A stretch of DNA of 7,343 nucleotides, taken from JANNAV01 sp031384695 (GTDB lineage Bacteria > Pseudomonadota > Alphaproteobacteria > Rhodobacterales > Rhodobacteraceae). Every line of letters starts with the position of its first letter. Within the stretch, counting starts at the first letter, position 1. Below are positions 1 through 5,702 of the stretch, piece after piece. Location: NCBI GenBank assembly GCA_031384695.1, contig JANNAV010000334.1, positions 1 to 7,343 on the forward strand. Reading direction: 5' to 3'. The notes beneath the pieces were generated by a model that was given only the letters and a program-made list of their open reading frames with translations, ran no database searches and was not told the origin of the DNA. Both the position numbers and the translations under genes were made by a program.

Positions 1-73
1 CACATCACTATCTAGAGACTCTAAGAACAAAACTATCTTTGCAGGAAGGATCGAAATCGACGCGAGAGCCAAC

Positions 74-508
74 GTGTATCACACGCCTTGGGCTGAGATG
101 ATCAAAGCGGCGAAAACCTCGCTCGCCTGTTGGAATGTCGACACTCAGGCGATCTGGGATCGCTTCGTCGCCTTCAACAAGGCGCGGGGAAACGAGGCTG
201 TTCCAGCAGGGTTTCTGCTAGGGTTCATGCGAAAGTGGCGGACTTCGGCAAGTGCAGCAGCGCCGCCTGCAGAGGATTCCAGCTCTCAGCACATGCCTGA
301 TCCGGCGGAACGGGAATTGCACCGTCTGATCAAGGCTGCACCGAGCAAGAACAGGGAGTTTCACGCGTCGGATCTGTTTCGGCTGATCGGCCGAGCCGCC
401 TACGATCTCCGCATCCTCGACGTGGCGCGGCAGTTCGGCTGCCCAAAGTTCGCAGCAGTCCTCGCTGTCCACGGACGCGCGGTGATGGCCGGGGAGATCT
501 CGCCTTGA
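74..508 (+). CDS. Hypothetical protein, start uncertain, possibly the 3' part of a longer gene
   Basis: I do not recognise this protein. From the GTG at 74 it is 144 residues and ends at TGA 506-508. The frame has no stop between base 2 and 74, so the gene could begin outside the window. No convincing ribosome binding site precedes the GTG: the GGAAGGA at 44-50 is too far away, and an internal ATG at 98 is an alternative. The first half is rich in Trp and basic residues (a GFMRKW segment near residues 50-55). An Ala/Pro/Ser-rich linker follows (about 58-72), then a helical, charged C-terminal half (about 75-140). Codon choice looks coding throughout. The two-part layout with a basic end would fit a nucleic-acid-binding or replication-type protein, but that is only a guess. 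The next reading frame downstream (from 512) is in the same phase, separated only by this stop. Confidence 0.45.
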   Translation: MYHTPWAEMIKAAKTSLACWNVDTQAIWDRFVAFNKARGNEAVPAGFLLGFMRKWRTSASAAAPPAEDSSSQHMPDPAERELHRLIKAAPSKNREFHASDLFRLIGRAAYDLRILDVARQFGCPKFAAVLAVHGRAVMAGEISP

Positions 509-511
509 GGC

Positions 512-913
512 TTGCTGTGCTTTTCTGCAACAGAAGTGCCCGTTTCCCTCCAACTACCGGCTGGGTTCGGGAATGCGGAAGGTTCGGGCGAGATACGTCC
601 AGAAGTTGAACCGACAGCAGAAGCTGCGGAGACTTTCCAGCGGGTCAGCCGCAACTTCGAGTACTGGCTAGCCCACGGCATTGTCCCCCTCTCGACTTAT
701 GAGCCGGACATCGCGGCACTTCGGGACGATCGGCCCCCGATCGTGGTCGCGATCGGCTAGGATTCAGCGGGTTTCGCTATCGACAGGATGAGCCGCGCGC
801 TGGCCTTGAAACTGGGCGTCGAGCCGACAGGGTTCCCTGGGGACCATACCGGATTTGAGACCCATGCTGCGACGTTTGCAGAAACACTCGACCGCGTGTT
901 GAGGGGCCTGTAG
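512..913 (+). pseudogene. Alpha/beta hydrolase C-terminal remnant with in-frame stop
   Basis: This is what remains of an alpha/beta-fold hydrolase. From about 600 the frame reads like the last third of the small hydrolases of this superfamily: a helix with NFEYWL, then a Y-x-PDI-x-ALR segment, the strand IVVAIG, a stop, then DSAG, an ALALKLG helix, FPGDH and a closing helix ending at TAG 911-913. The His of FPGDH (845-847) sits where the family has its catalytic His. TAG at 758-760 interrupts the reading exactly between IVVAIG and DSAG, where relatives usually carry Glu; a single G-to-T change of GAG would explain it. No nucleophile elbow (G-x-S-x-G) is present, so the N-terminal two thirds are missing. 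The stretch 512-600 has no recognisable hydrolase homology, and no ribosome binding site or proper start is seen. The break is visible in the sequence; the family call comes from remembered motifs. Confidence 0.72.
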
Positions 914-925
914 CCGATAAGCAAT

Positions 926-931
926 GAGGAG
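926..931 (+). promoter_or_regulatory. Ribosome binding site of the GFA-like gene
   Basis: GAGGAG lies 8 nt before the ATG at 940. It supports that start and indicates that the gene is read independently of the broken hydrolase that ends 26 nt upstream of the start. Confidence 0.75.
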
Positions 932-939
932 CGCGCGGC

Positions 940-1476
940 ATGAAGCATGAAATACGAGTAAGCTGCAAATGCGGCAGGACAAGGCTGGAACTGACCGGGC
1001 GACCGATCACCGTTACAGAATGTCGTTGCAACAGCTGCCGAGAGGCGGCTGGCCGGATCGGAAAGCTTCCGGGTGCGCCGGACATCCTGACGGCACCTGG
1101 TGCAACGCCCTGCGCCGAGTATCGCAAGGACCGCGTCCGGATAGTGACTGGTGCCGAGAACCTGCGGGAGTTTCGACTTACGCCGACTTCTGGCACGCGT
1201 CGCGTCATCGCCGCCTGCTGCAACACACCAGTCTTCATCGAGGCTAAAGGCGGGCACTGGATCAGCCTGTATCTGCTTCTGTGGCCAGAGGGCGCCATGC
1301 CCAGGGCCGAGTTTCGTACCATGGCGGGAGACCTTGCCGACAGGTCCGGACTGCCGCATGACATCCCAAATCTCAAGACCCACTCGGTGAGCTTCTTCTT
1401 CAAGCTCTTCACGGCCTGGGCCGGAATGCAGTTTCGCAATCCGAAGATCGAGGTTGGAGGAAAGATCGATGTCTAA
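940..1476 (+). CDS. GFA/CENP-V-like zinc-site protein (DUF6151-like)
   Basis: A 178-residue protein that looks intact. It has the Cys pattern of the GFA (glutathione-dependent formaldehyde-activating enzyme/CENP-V) fold: C9-x-C11 followed by Gly, then C28-x-C30-x2-C33, and a late Cys pair C93-C94 in ACCNTPV. Classical GFA proteins have C-x2-C at the last site, so the CC-N-T-P form fits better with the DUF6151-type relatives, whose function is not known to me. Such proteins bind structural zinc, and a true glutathione-formaldehyde activity should not be assumed. No signal peptide or membrane segment is evident; a Phe/Leu-rich stretch near residues 148-156 (SVSFFFKLF) is too short to be a clear membrane helix. 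The start is fixed by GAGGAG at 926-931. Its stop overlaps the start of the next gene by 8 nt, which suggests translational coupling. Confidence 0.8.
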   Translation: MKHEIRVSCKCGRTRLELTGRPITVTECRCNSCREAAGRIGKLPGAPDILTAPGATPCAEYRKDRVRIVTGAENLREFRLTPTSGTRRVIAACCNTPVFIEAKGGHWISLYLLLWPEGAMPRAEFRTMAGDLADRSGLPHDIPNLKTHSVSFFFKLFTAWAGMQFRNPKIEVGGKIDV

Positions 1477-1770
1477 GGCGAAATCGGATGACAAGGTCTT
1501 GGTCGAGAATATCAACGTTCCGGGTCGGATCGACCAGCTTTGCCGGACGAAGTACTCGGCGATGCGCGAAGCGATGCTTGCCATCCTGCCGCACCACGAA
1601 CCCGGAATGACGCTTCCTGCGGCCAAAGCGGCCCTGCTGTCGCATCTATCGGAAGGGCTGTTTCTTCCCGTCAGCACCGACGGCTGGTGGCTGTTCAACT
1701 GGACCTGGAGGCAAAGCAGGTGATCAAGTGGGCGGCAAAGAAGCCGGTTCAACTGTATCGGCTCAGGTGA
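1469..1770 (+). pseudogene. DUF6958-like small protein, frameshifted
   Basis: The ATG at 1469 follows GGAGG (1456-1460) with 8 nt spacing and overlaps the end of the GFA-like gene. As sequenced, the frame gives 84 residues ending at TGA 1721-1723. The first 74 residues look like a small uncharacterised family I know as DUF6958: an N-terminal KVLVENINVPGR segment, then KYSAMREAMLAILP, an AALLSHL helix and TDGWW. In that family the WW is followed by a VQLDLEAKG-type helix and a K-P-L-R-W-H-type end. Here exactly such a tail (VQLDLEAKQVIKWAAKKP, ending at TGA 1768-1770) is read in a different frame that takes over at about 1690-1693. Loss of 3n+1 bases after the WW codons explains this. The out-of-frame ending FNWTWRQSR is therefore not native. 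The product, if made, lacks its last helix. The biochemical role of the family is unknown to me. Confidence 0.7.
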
Positions 1771-1811
1771 CACTCCTTGCCATGCCAGAAACCCTCTGAT
1801 GGGCAATCATG

Positions 1812-2573
1812 CTAAACTGTTCCATGGGCGGTGATGGCGGACAACCGATGTTCGATCTTGTTTGCGTCGCAGATCATGTCGAAGCGGCTTTTTCGCGAGT
1901 AAATCGTGTTTCGGTTGCGGGGCTGCTCGGCGAACTGGATGCCCCTCGCCATAGTCTCTCGGACCAATGGCGTTAGAATGGCTCGATCGGTCAGGAGCGT
2001 GTGCAGCTTGTAGGGGACGACGATCAGCACCTCCACCAGGAATTGGACGGATGTGCGCCTTGTCGCCTCGTCATAGAGCCGCGCCACGGCGAATTTCGAC
2101 GTGCGATCAATGGCTACGAACAGGTAGAGCTTGCCTCCACCGCTGCGCACCTCGGCGATACCGATGTGAAAGAAGCCGATGGGATAGGCTTTGAACTTCT
2201 TCTTGGCGGGCAGATCGCCATCGATGTCGGGCAAGCGGGATATCCCGTGCCGCTGAAGGCAGCGATGCAGTGACGACCGGGTTAGACGCGGGATCGCAGG
2301 CCGCAGGGCATAGAGACAGTCATCCAACGGCAGCAGGCTGTGACGCCGAAAAGCGACGATCACCGCCTCTTGTTCGATGCTGAGAACCGAGGAATGCGGG
2401 TCGCTCGGACCCATCGGCTTGTCGGTCACAACCTACCGCTGCCGCCATTTCTGCACCGTCGTCGGGCTGATCGAGTAGCGCCGCGCCAGAGCCCTTACGC
2501 TCTCTTCACTCCGCTGAATCGCTCGACGGACCGCCTCTGTCGTGGTGGCGCTGCCGGGTAGAACCTGTCCCAT
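1812..2573 (-). pseudogene. IS481-family transposase pseudogene
   Basis: The reading starts at ATG 2573 with MGQVLPGSATTTEAVRRAI and a helix-turn-helix (ARRYSISPTTVQKW). It stops at a TAG (2435-2433) at codon 47, then continues in the same frame with TDKPMGP, the LPLDDCLYAL and SLHRCLQRHGISRLPD helices, and the DDE catalytic core. Several lesions are visible. The first catalytic Asp, expected in FFHIDIAEV, is Gly (GGT, 2162-2160). The second Asp (LLTD, 1988-1986) is followed by about 13 extra codons before GIQFAEQP. After KIEHRL the reading goes out of phase; a degraded HPWTN-like trace (H-H-R-P-W-N-S) remains in another frame. The segment with the catalytic Glu and the C-terminal third are absent. 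The IS481 assignment rests on strong motif recall, and the inactive state is directly visible. Confidence 0.85.
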
Positions 2574-2626
2574 ATTGCCTCCGTCCCTGATGCGTCAGAC
2601 GTATCACCACAGTACGGGACTACACA
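1812..2626 (-). mobile_element. IS481-family insertion sequence, truncated relic
   Basis: A decayed insertion sequence read on the minus strand. Its outer end, beside the transposase start, is placed near 2626: the minus strand there begins TGTGTAGTCCCGTACTG, and IS481-family ends typically begin TGT. About 50 nt of end and leader separate it from the transposase ATG at 2573. The distal end is not found: the transposase homology fades near 1812, and no matching inverted copy of the TGTGTAG end occurs between 1770 and 1830. The element is therefore truncated by a deletion or by another rearrangement. It cannot transpose by itself. It lies directly downstream of the frameshifted DUF6958-like gene. 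Confidence 0.75.
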
Positions 2627-2862
2627 CCTAAATCGGCCGGGTTTTGGACAGATCAAAGGCCTCCGATAATTCTGGCGCGGTCGGGTGCTGTGCATTCGGC
2701 CACCAAGAAATCTGCTGACATGCTGAAAAACTTTTTCCTGCTCGTGACGATTTTGCGGCGCCTACCCCAACTCCATGGAAAAAACGACTGGTTAAGGCAG
2801 TTATTCTAAGGATCATAAGCCCGATCAAGGCCAAACATCATCATTTCAAGCATTTTTATCGC

Positions 2863-2874
2863 TTTCTGAAGAAA
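2863..2874. repeat. Operator-like palindrome TTTCT-GA-AGAAA
   Basis: A perfect 5+2+5 palindrome sits 4 nt upstream of the candidate -35 box at 2879-2884. Its size and place suit a transcription-factor site, but it is short, AT-rich and matches no operator that I recognise with certainty, so chance is possible. Confidence 0.3.
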
Positions 2875-2878
2875 ATAA

Positions 2879-2908
2879 TTTACAAGACGCATAGAATCCC
2901 GCTAACAT
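2879..2908 (+). promoter_or_regulatory. Candidate sigma-70-type promoter for the ABC operon
   Basis: TTTACA (2879-2884) and TAACAT (2903-2908) are separated by 18 nt and match the -35 and -10 consensus at 5 and 4 of 6 positions. They lie at the edge of the AT-rich block, about 165 nt before the first gene of the operon, giving a long leader. A second weak -10-like TATGCT lies at 2929-2934. Placement is by eye only. Confidence 0.35.
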
Positions 2909-2942
2909 GTCGATAGGCTGCAATGTGGTATGCTGTCGCGCG

Positions 2943-2980
2943 CAGAGACCACAATAAAGCGTGACGGCGCATTGTCTCTG
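2943..2980 (+). promoter_or_regulatory. Bulged leader hairpin before an orphan Shine-Dalgarno-like sequence
   Basis: CAGAGA (2943-2948) pairs with TCTCTG (2975-2980), and CAAT (2952-2955) pairs with ATTG (2971-2974), leaving CCA (2949-2951) bulged and a 15-nt loop. GGAGGAGG follows at once (2981-2988), a strong anti-Shine-Dalgarno match, yet no ATG or GTG stands within the usual 5-12 nt after it. The role is unknown; it could be a leader RNA element or the relic of a former start site. Confidence 0.35.
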
Positions 2981-3027
2981 GGAGGAGGCGACACGGTCAC
3001 GACGGCAGATAACAAACATCGATACGA

Positions 3028-3048
3028 CCGGACCGACGTTTCGGCCGG
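3028..3048 (+). promoter_or_regulatory. Leader hairpin just before the solute-binding protein ribosome site
   Basis: CCGG (3028-3031) and CCGA (3033-3036) pair with TCGG (3041-3044) and CCGG (3045-3048) around a CGTT loop, with A3032 bulged: an 8-bp GC-rich stem. It ends about 10 nt before the purine-rich ribosome binding site at 3058-3066, so it could affect mRNA stability or translation of the first gene. Confidence 0.4.
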
Positions 3049-3057
3049 GCAACAATC

Positions 3058-3066
3058 AGGGGGGGA
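3058..3066 (+). promoter_or_regulatory. Ribosome binding site of the solute-binding protein gene
   Basis: AGGGGGGGA lies 5 nt before the ATG at 3072. It decides the start in favour of this ATG and against the in-frame GTG at 2961, whose extra 37 residues would precede a Tat signal that should be near the N terminus. Confidence 0.65.
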
Positions 3067-3071
3067 ACAAC

Positions 3072-4598
3072 ATGTTTTATCGGCCGAAGAATGCACTCTA
3101 CAAAAGTGTCAGCAGACGCAGGTTTATGGAACTTGGTGGCAGCGCGGTAACCATGCTTGGCACTGGCGCACTTGGAATTGGGCTGAACTCGACGATGATG
3201 AGCACCCGGGTGCAGGCGCAGTCGTCGGACGATGCAAAATGGAAGCAGTTTGCCGGATCAAAACTGGTATTTCTTTCCGAAAACACTCCGCCATCCTTTG
3301 CGATCCGTGAAAAGATCAAGTCGTTTTACGATCTGACGGGGATCGAAGTCGAGATTCTGACTGATGACCTGCCGGTCGTGCAACAGAAGGCTGGGATCGA
3401 CTTGCGCAGCGGCAACGCGGACTATCCGCTGCAATACATCCAGGACAAGCCCATCGGCGCACCATTTGCCGAATTTTACGCCGATCTGTCGCCGATGTTT
3501 GGTGATGAGACGCTACCGCAAGACCCCGAAGGTTACGGCGATGATGTCTGGTTCGACAACTTTCAGACCGCATGTGGGCGTTACTATGATGGTGCCAAGG
3601 TGATTGCATTGCCATACGATGCTGCCGTGGCCTGCACGTTTTACCGCAAAGATGTGTTCGAGGCCAACTCCAAAGCGTTCGAGGCCGAATATGGCTATGC
3701 GATGGAATACACCAACGACACCACCTGGAAGAACGTCCTTGATTTTGCGACCTATCTCAAGACCCGCAAAGAGGCCGGCGAAGACGTGCCCTACGGCTAT
3801 GCCCAGCATCAAGGCACATTCGCCTGGACCACGCAGCTGGATATTCAGCGGATGATGTTCGCCCACGGTCGTTGGACCGATTTCGACATCGACGACAAGA
3901 TCGGCAGCAAAACGCCCGGCAAAACCAAGTGGGGCGACGAGCAATCGGTGCTGATGCTGGAGAAGTTCAAGGCGCTGGCAGATGTGTCACACCCCGACAA
4001 CCTGGCCAATGGCACGTTGGAGTTGAACACGGTCTATCAATCCGGAAATATCGCGATGCAGGTTCAGTATCACGAATTTGCAGCCTCGATCGAGGATGAG
4101 AAAACCTCGGTGGCAAGCGGCGGCCGCACGGCCTATGCGCCTTGCCCCAAAGGTGCGCCGGAATGGATCCTGAATGGCGGCGAAGCAGTAAACGGCACCA
4201 ACTGTGGTATCGGCGGCATCGGCATCAGCGGCAACGCGTCTGAAGAAATCAAACGCGCTGCCTATCTGTTTGCGATCTGGTCAACCTCGCAGCAGAACCA
4301 ATACGAGGTTCTGGCCGGGCTTGGCGGCACGCCGACTCGCAAATCGGTACTTGCGCTGCCCGACGTCGTTGCGGCGCGCGAGCGGCCAACCACAATGCCC
4401 AACGCGCTGACCTTTGCGGCGGTCTATGACTTTGGCATCAAGGATCCGAACTTTGTGTTGGGCCCGAAAATCCCCGAGGCGAACGAATATCATTCGATCA
4501 TCGCCTCAGAGACTCAAAAGATGCTGTCGAACGCCCAAACGCCCGCAGAAACCGCCGTCAGCGTCCAAACCCTGCTGGATAGTTTGAACGACGCCTAA
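3072..4598 (+). CDS. Carbohydrate-type ABC transporter solute-binding protein, Tat-exported
   Basis: A 508-residue periplasmic binding protein of the extracellular solute-binding family 1 type, which captures the substrate and delivers it to the permeases. The N terminus has a twin-arginine signal: S14-R15-R16-R17-F18-M19, a hydrophobic Gly/Ala/Leu stretch (about 22-40) and a likely cleavage site after V47-Q48-A49. The mature part starts with a strand of the type KLVFLSENTPP, common where such proteins begin their first lobe, and later holds Gly-rich and aromatic segments (for example near the G-I-G-G-I-G-I-S stretch) typical of the C-terminal lobe and hinge. It is longer than most maltose-type binding proteins (about 400-450 residues), closer to the larger polyol- or oligosaccharide-binding members. 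The gene is first in the operon, 99 nt before the MalF-type permease gene. Substrate is unknown: sugars, polyols and glycerol-type compounds are all possible. Confidence 0.88.
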   Translation: MFYRPKNALYKSVSRRRFMELGGSAVTMLGTGALGIGLNSTMMSTRVQAQSSDDAKWKQFAGSKLVFLSENTPPSFAIREKIKSFYDLTGIEVEILTDDLPVVQQKAGIDLRSGNADYPLQYIQDKPIGAPFAEFYADLSPMFGDETLPQDPEGYGDDVWFDNFQTACGRYYDGAKVIALPYDAAVACTFYRKDVFEANSKAFEAEYGYAMEYTNDTTWKNVLDFATYLKTRKEAGEDVPYGYAQHQGTFAWTTQLDIQRMMFAHGRWTDFDIDDKIGSKTPGKTKWGDEQSVLMLEKFKALADVSHPDNLANGTLELNTVYQSGNIAMQVQYHEFAASIEDEKTSVASGGRTAYAPCPKGAPEWILNGGEAVNGTNCGIGGIGISGNASEEIKRAAYLFAIWSTSQQNQYEVLAGLGGTPTRKSVLALPDVVAARERPTTMPNALTFAAVYDFGIKDPNFVLGPKIPEANEYHSIIASETQKMLSNAQTPAETAVSVQTLLDSLNDA

Positions 4599-4611
4599 GC
4601 CCTGCAATGAC

Positions 4612-4647
4612 GCGTGGCACTGGGGTTTTTTGCCCGCAGTGCCACGC
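4612..4647 (+). terminator. Intergenic stem-loop after the binding-protein gene (attenuator or mRNA 3'-end stabiliser)
   Basis: GCGTGGCACTG (4612-4622) and CAGTGCCACGC (4637-4647) form a perfect 11-bp stem. GGG (4623-4625) and CCC (4633-4635) can extend it inside, around a T-rich loop (T6 at 4626-4631). No T-run follows the stem, so it is not a standard intrinsic terminator. It starts 14 nt after the binding-protein stop codon and about 50 nt before the next start. In ABC importer operons, hairpins here are known to protect the upstream message or cause partial termination, giving more binding protein than permease. That role is inferred for this copy. Confidence 0.7.
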
Positions 4648-4682
4648 TGTTAAGACAAACAATGACACCAATACCCCGCTAC

Positions 4683-4688
4683 AGGAGG
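4683..4688 (+). promoter_or_regulatory. Ribosome binding site of the first permease gene
   Basis: AGGAGG, a perfect Shine-Dalgarno match, lies 9 nt before ATG 4698. It favours that start over an in-frame ATG-free extension from TTG/GTG codons near 4614, which would run through the intergenic stem-loop. Confidence 0.8.
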
Positions 4689-4697
4689 CCGCGTTTA

Positions 4698-5699
4698 ATG
4701 ACCAGTGGAGTGACAAACGCAGGCCCAGCGGCTGCGCCGCGCGGGGCCACATTGTTCCGCGCCCGCGGCACCTTGACCGAAATCGAAGCGCGCCCGGTGA
4801 CTGCGCCACTGCCGTTACCCACCTTTTTGAACCCTGCAGCGCCACGGCGATATTACCTGTATCTGATGGCCCCCGCGATTGCGGTTTTGGCGTTTATCTC
4901 GCTTTATCCGTTTGTCTGGCTGATTGTGATGTCGTTGCAGAACGTCGGGGTGGGCGACGGCGAATGGGTTGGCCTGAAAAATTACACCCGGCTGTTCAGC
5001 GATGAGCGTTTTCTGGAAGGCTGGGTTCTGCTGGCGCAATACAGCGCGATGTGCCTAACGCTGCAACTTAGCATTGGCTTGCTGCTGGCAGTCATCGTCA
5101 ACGGCGCGCGTTGGGAAAAGTTTCTGGTGACCGCCCTGTTGATGCCGATGATGATGGCCCCTGCCGTCGCCGGTCTGGTCTGGCTGTTTTTATATAACGG
5201 CACCTTTGGTTGGTATCACTGGCTGTTCCAAAGCCTAGGGTTGCTGGGGGGCGGGTCGATCCTGTCCAACACCGACACGGCGATGCTGGCGATTGTGCTG
5301 GTCGATGTCTGGCAGTGGACGCCGCTGATTACACTGATTGCACTTGCCGGGCTGAAACGCGTGCCACAGGATCAGCTGGAAGCAAACATGGTCGATGGCG
5401 CCTCGCCCTTGCGCAACTTTTTTGCCATCACGCTGCCAAACCTGTATCCCGTGCTGCTGATCGCCATCATGCTGCGCTTTATGGATAATTTTCGCTTCAT
5501 CGACGCGGCACTTGTGCTGACCGGCGGTGGGCCTGCGGATTCGACCAAGATCCTACCGATCTATCTGTTCGAAGTGGCGTTCAAATTCTTCAAGCTGGGG
5601 CGTGGGGCGGCGATTGCGCTGACACTGCTGATCGTCACCATCATACTTGGCAAAATCTTGGTGCGCATATTTGAAAAACCAAAATCGGAAAGGGTGTAA
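4698..5699 (+). CDS. Sugar ABC transporter permease, MalF/UgpA type
   Basis: A 333-residue inner-membrane permease forming half of the channel of a carbohydrate-type importer. The first 50 or so residues are a Pro/Ala-rich, probably cytoplasmic tail. Six hydrophobic segments follow, roughly 53-80, 112-136, 143-166, 195-218, 249-263 and 303-325. The EAA loop that docks onto the ATPase is clear: E228-A-N-M-V-D-G-A-S-P-L and on to T-L-P at about 245-247. The GGGPADSTKILPIYL segment (277-290) is a usual MalF-family feature between the last two helices. The start at 4698 is set by AGGAGG. The stop is 3 nt before the next permease gene, so the two are co-transcribed and probably translationally coupled. 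Family is secure; the substrate is not indicated. Confidence 0.93.
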   Translation: MTSGVTNAGPAAAPRGATLFRARGTLTEIEARPVTAPLPLPTFLNPAAPRRYYLYLMAPAIAVLAFISLYPFVWLIVMSLQNVGVGDGEWVGLKNYTRLFSDERFLEGWVLLAQYSAMCLTLQLSIGLLLAVIVNGARWEKFLVTALLMPMMMAPAVAGLVWLFLYNGTFGWYHWLFQSLGLLGGGSILSNTDTAMLAIVLVDVWQWTPLITLIALAGLKRVPQDQLEANMVDGASPLRNFFAITLPNLYPVLLIAIMLRFMDNFRFIDAALVLTGGGPADSTKILPIYLFEVAFKFFKLGRGAAIALTLLIVTIILGKILVRIFEKPKSERV

Positions 5700-5702
5700 C
5701 TC

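Larger units (their letters stand above)
2627..3071. other. Long non-coding leader region before the ABC operon
   Basis: About 445 bases with no convincing gene on either strand; the short open frames here lack ribosome binding sites and recognisable motifs. Next to the IS end (2627-2830) the sequence has mixed composition and a perfect GAAAAA-C-TTTTTC inverted repeat (2725-2737). From about 2830 to 2930 it is clearly richer in A and T than its surroundings, which suits a promoter. From 2940 to 3071 it holds two potential RNA hairpins and the ribosome binding site of the solute-binding protein gene. I infer that this stretch carries the transcription start and the regulatory sites for the importer operon. 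Confidence 0.6.

Noticed and set aside
13..23. Short palindrome TAGAG-A-CTCTA at the left edge
   Set aside because: Only 5-bp arms, with no promoter or gene start nearby that would give it meaning.
757..1806. 349-residue open frame on the minus strand opposite the GFA-like and DUF6958-like genes
   Set aside because: It is a GC-driven shadow: its product shows no recognisable motifs, and the plus-strand frames have good ribosome sites and family motifs.
1770..1830. Distal inverted repeat of the IS481 element
   Set aside because: No inverted match to the TGTGTAGTCC end is visible here, so the element end is taken as deleted.
2725..2737. GAAAAA-C-TTTTTC inverted repeat as an intrinsic terminator
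   Set aside because: The stem is only A-T rich with a 1-nt loop, so it cannot form a stable RNA terminator hairpin; at most it is a protein-binding site.
2628..2834. 68-residue minus-strand frame between the IS end and the operon
   Set aside because: No ribosome site or family resemblance; the sequence reads as non-coding, though a fragment of another mobile element cannot be excluded without a search.
2961..3071. Upstream in-frame GTG extension of the solute-binding protein
   Set aside because: The extension would bury the Tat signal 50 residues inside, and a good ribosome site precedes the ATG at 3072.
3364..3944. Several 70-140 residue frames on both strands inside the binding-protein gene
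   Set aside because: They lie within a well-supported gene, lack ribosome sites and encode low-complexity Arg/Pro/Ala-rich shadows.
4614..4697. Upstream in-frame extension of the MalF-type permease
   Set aside because: It would translate through the perfect stem-loop, while AGGAGG at 4683-4688 marks the ATG at 4698.
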